The notes below the pieces were generated by a model, which was given only the letters and a program-made list of their open reading frames with translations, had not been told where the DNA came from and did not search any database. Below, in pieces: positions 3,599 to 5,627 of a DNA stretch of 5,627 bases; position 1 is the stretch's first letter, and the number at the start of each line of letters is the position of its first letter. Where the stretch lies: assembly GCA_964448755.1 (NCBI GenBank), contig CAYUXF010000083.1:1-5627 (forward strand), given 5' to 3'. Position numbers and translations under genes: made by a program. This DNA comes from CAYUXF01 sp964448755 (GTDB lineage: Bacteria; Margulisbacteria; Termititenacia; Termititenacales; CAYUXF01).

Positions 3599-5627
3599 TT
3601 GAATCTAACTACAAAAGTAATCGCCGATATTGCCAGTTTAGCAGGTATTGATCATGATCTAGATTTTACTAATAAAATAATTAAAAAATATCAAGAAAAG
3701 ATCTCACAAATGAGCAACGCTGACCTGGAGACAGATCTCGCCAGGTTAGCCAATAAACTGGAAGAACCCATCTGCGCCTCTTATTGGATCAGCGATTATC
3801 ACGGCCGAGCCAAGGAATATCGCCAATTATTATTCAGACGCTTCGGCTTTATCCGCTTAAAAATAGCTGAAAAATTGCCCTCTGTTAGTGATAAAAAAGT
3901 AAATCCAGAAAAACTTTATTCTAAAGAGGAACAAGATATCATTGCTTATGTCATCAGGACCGGCAAACTGCCCAAGAATCCGCCTGTTGAAATATCGCAT
4001 AAAAAAGTAATTAATGGGCTGACAGAGATCATCAGGTCACGCGCCTTCTCTTTGCAAAAAGTAGATTATGTCAGGAACAATGCCCCGCAGGAATTAAATC
4101 AAAATATCATGAACCTTTTTTATAGATCACTGCCATCTTCAGAAGAAAATAGAATAATTAATAATTCAACAGTTTTTAACAAATATATAAAATCCTTAGC
4201 AAGCCTTTGCCGTGACCTTATTCTGGGCAATGAAAGCAAACAGATCTATTTAGGCGACGCTTTTGACCGCGGCGATGACCCTGATCTTCTCCTAAAAGCT
4301 TTTATAAAATATAAAAATCTTATAAAATTTGTCTGGGGCAATCACGATATTCTCTGGCTGGGCGCAGCAACCGGCCACCGGGCGCTAGTTGCCGAGGCGC
4401 TCCGTATTAGTTTCAGGTACGATCAAACAAAGTTTCTTAAAAGAATGGGGATAAATTCTAATAAACTGAAAAAGTTCGTTAAAAAAACTTATATTGATCC
4501 GGACAAAGAAAATGGCCGAACAATCGACTTTAATGTCAAAGCTAAAATAAAGGGAAATCAATATATTGAAAAAGCATTATTTGTAATTTTAACTAAACTA
4601 GAACACGCCGCCATTAAACGCAATCCGCAATTTAATATGGAAAACCGCCTCTATTTAGACCGTTTAGCTGAAGCTATTAAAGGCCAGAAAACACAGATCG
4701 CTGCTTATAACGACGAAGGCAAGCTCGAAAATTTTGATCTGGTCGGCCTCAATTTCCCGACTATTGACCCCAATGACCCCGAAAAGTTAACAAAAGAAGA
4801 AGAGGAGATCATTAACGATCTAGCCAAACAATTCAGGACCAGCAGCAAAGCCAAAAAAATAATTGGGTATCTATATAAAGAAGGGCATGCTTACTACCGC
4901 CATTATAATAAACTGGGTGTCCATTCCGGAATCCCCTGCACTAAAGACGGTCAATTAAAAGAACTGGCGGTCTTTGACAACAAAAAAGGGCGTGACCTTT
5001 TTGATCATATGGAAAAGATGATCAAAGAGACCGGTAGTCTTTATCTGGCAGGTGAAAAGATACCTGAAGAAGATGTAGATTATCAATATTTCCTCTGGTG
5101 CGGACCCAACAGCCCCTTCTTTGACAAACATAAAATGGCCACCTGGGAACGTTATATAATTGTAGATGGCGAAAAGAGCAAAGCGGGTAAAGAGAAATCA
5201 TTATACTGGCTTAAAAACATGGAAAAACCCGAATTTAGAAAAATGATCCTTGGGGAATTCAGTGACCAGGATGAAACTATCGAAACTTTTATTCAGGGCC
5301 ACACACCGCAAAACCATAAAAATCATAACGATGTCTTTAGGCATGATGGCGAACATATTATTATTGATTCCAGTATCATCAAAAAAGATGTCGGCAGTAT
5401 CTATGCCGAAACCTCCAGAAAAAAATATCTTATTCAGCCAAAGATCAGCTACGAAGAGCTGGTGGCCTTAGAAGAAGAATCCTCAATGGATGTAATAGTG
5501 CCTATCGTTAAAGAATTTTCTAAACAACGTAAATTTAAAGATATAAAAGAATCTAAAAAGATCAAAGTACTTTACGCCATGGGCCTTAAAGAACAAGAGA
5601 AAAGAACGCACCAGAAAAAAGAAAAAA
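3599..5627 (+). CDS. fbp: Class III fructose-1,6-bisphosphatase, divergent (3' end cut by window)
   Basis: Expected to hydrolyse fructose 1,6-bisphosphate to fructose 6-phosphate in gluconeogenesis, as B. subtilis Fbp does (a Mn-dependent, cytosolic calcineurin-like phosphoesterase). The frame runs from TTG 3599 for 676 codons without a stop to the window edge; B. subtilis Fbp is about 670 aa, so little should be missing. Metallophosphoesterase motifs in order: SDYHG (D66, H68), GDAFDRG (D220, D223, R224), WGNHDILW (N248, H249), VHSG (H442) and QGHTP (H568). Family-specific stretches also match: LEHAAIKRNPQFNMENRL (334-351), YFLWCGPNSPFF (495-508) and ATWERYI (514-520). All likely metal ligands are present. 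Differences from the B. subtilis sequence as I recall it are SDYHG for SDLHG, VHSG for IHGC, QGHTP for NGHTP, and IDSSIIKK (589-596) for IDGGFSKA. The C-terminus is strongly charged. The family assignment is firm; the exact substrate is inferred. It lies 42 bp behind rlmN without a clear terminator or promoter between them, so it is probably read from the rlmN promoter. Confidence 0.88.
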   Translation, partial: MNLTTKVIADIASLAGIDHDLDFTNKIIKKYQEKISQMSNADLETDLARLANKLEEPICASYWISDYHGRAKEYRQLLFRRFGFIRLKIAEKLPSVSDKKVNPEKLYSKEEQDIIAYVIRTGKLPKNPPVEISHKKVINGLTEIIRSRAFSLQKVDYVRNNAPQELNQNIMNLFYRSLPSSEENRIINNSTVFNKYIKSLASLCRDLILGNESKQIYLGDAFDRGDDPDLLLKAFIKYKNLIKFVWGNHDILWLGAATGHRALVAEALRISFRYDQTKFLKRMGINSNKLKKFVKKTYIDPDKENGRTIDFNVKAKIKGNQYIEKALFVILTKLEHAAIKRNPQFNMENRLYLDRLAEAIKGQKTQIAAYNDEGKLENFDLVGLNFPTIDPNDPEKLTKEEEEIINDLAKQFRTSSKAKKIIGYLYKEGHAYYRHYNKLGVHSGIPCTKDGQLKELAVFDNKKGRDLFDHMEKMIKETGSLYLAGEKIPEEDVDYQYFLWCGPNSPFFDKHKMATWERYIIVDGEKSKAGKEKSLYWLKNMEKPEFRKMILGEFSDQDETIETFIQGHTPQNHKNHNDVFRHDGEHIIIDSSIIKKDVGSIYAETSRKKYLIQPKISYEELVALEEESSMDVIVPIVKEFSKQRKFKDIKESKKIKVLYAMGLKEQEKRTHQKKEK

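Noticed and set aside
5250..5471. 73-codon plus-strand frame starting with ATG inside fbp
   Set aside because: It is in a different frame within the conserved C-terminal part of the phosphatase (covering the QGHTP region), so it is a shadow of that gene.

Overview
This window holds five protein-coding genes in two divergent transcription units separated by a 113-bp spacer (2412-2524). There are no RNA genes, mobile elements or CRISPR arrays that I can see. Gene density is high, with start/stop overlaps, and both outer genes run off the window. The organism is a bacterium: it has bacterial fatty-acid, riboflavin and antitermination genes, clear Shine-Dalgarno sites and sigma70-type promoter hexamers. 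Base composition is moderately AT-rich by eye, with many A/T homopolymers. The class III fructose-1,6-bisphosphatase is a type best known from Firmicutes and some Bacteroidetes. The divergence of several proteins and the unusual gene order would also fit a poorly sampled phylum. I cannot name the phylum from the sequence alone.

Left unit (minus strand, read right to left): accC (biotin carboxylase, 2411-1062), nusB (transcription antitermination factor, 1069-632) and ribE (riboflavin synthase, 632 to beyond position 1). The accC/nusB reading frames overlap by 8 bp and nusB/ribE by 1 bp (TAATG), so the three are very probably one translationally coupled operon. A good extended -10 promoter (TGCTATAAT) lies just upstream of accC. 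No accB is adjacent.

Right unit (plus strand): rlmN (23S rRNA/tRNA adenine-C2 methyltransferase, 2525-3556), a 42-bp gap, then a large gene starting at TTG 3599 that stays open to the window end (at least 676 codons). I recognise the latter as a divergent class III fructose-1,6-bisphosphatase. The rlmN promoter hexamers place the predicted transcription start on, or within a base of, the ATG. This suggests a leaderless message.

Taken together these are housekeeping functions: malonyl-CoA or other biotin-dependent carboxylation, rRNA transcription, flavin synthesis, ribosome modification and gluconeogenesis. I found no convincing new multi-gene system. The points most worth a second look are the altered active-site surroundings of the phosphatase, the predicted leaderless rlmN transcript, and the accC-nusB-ribE arrangement without accB.
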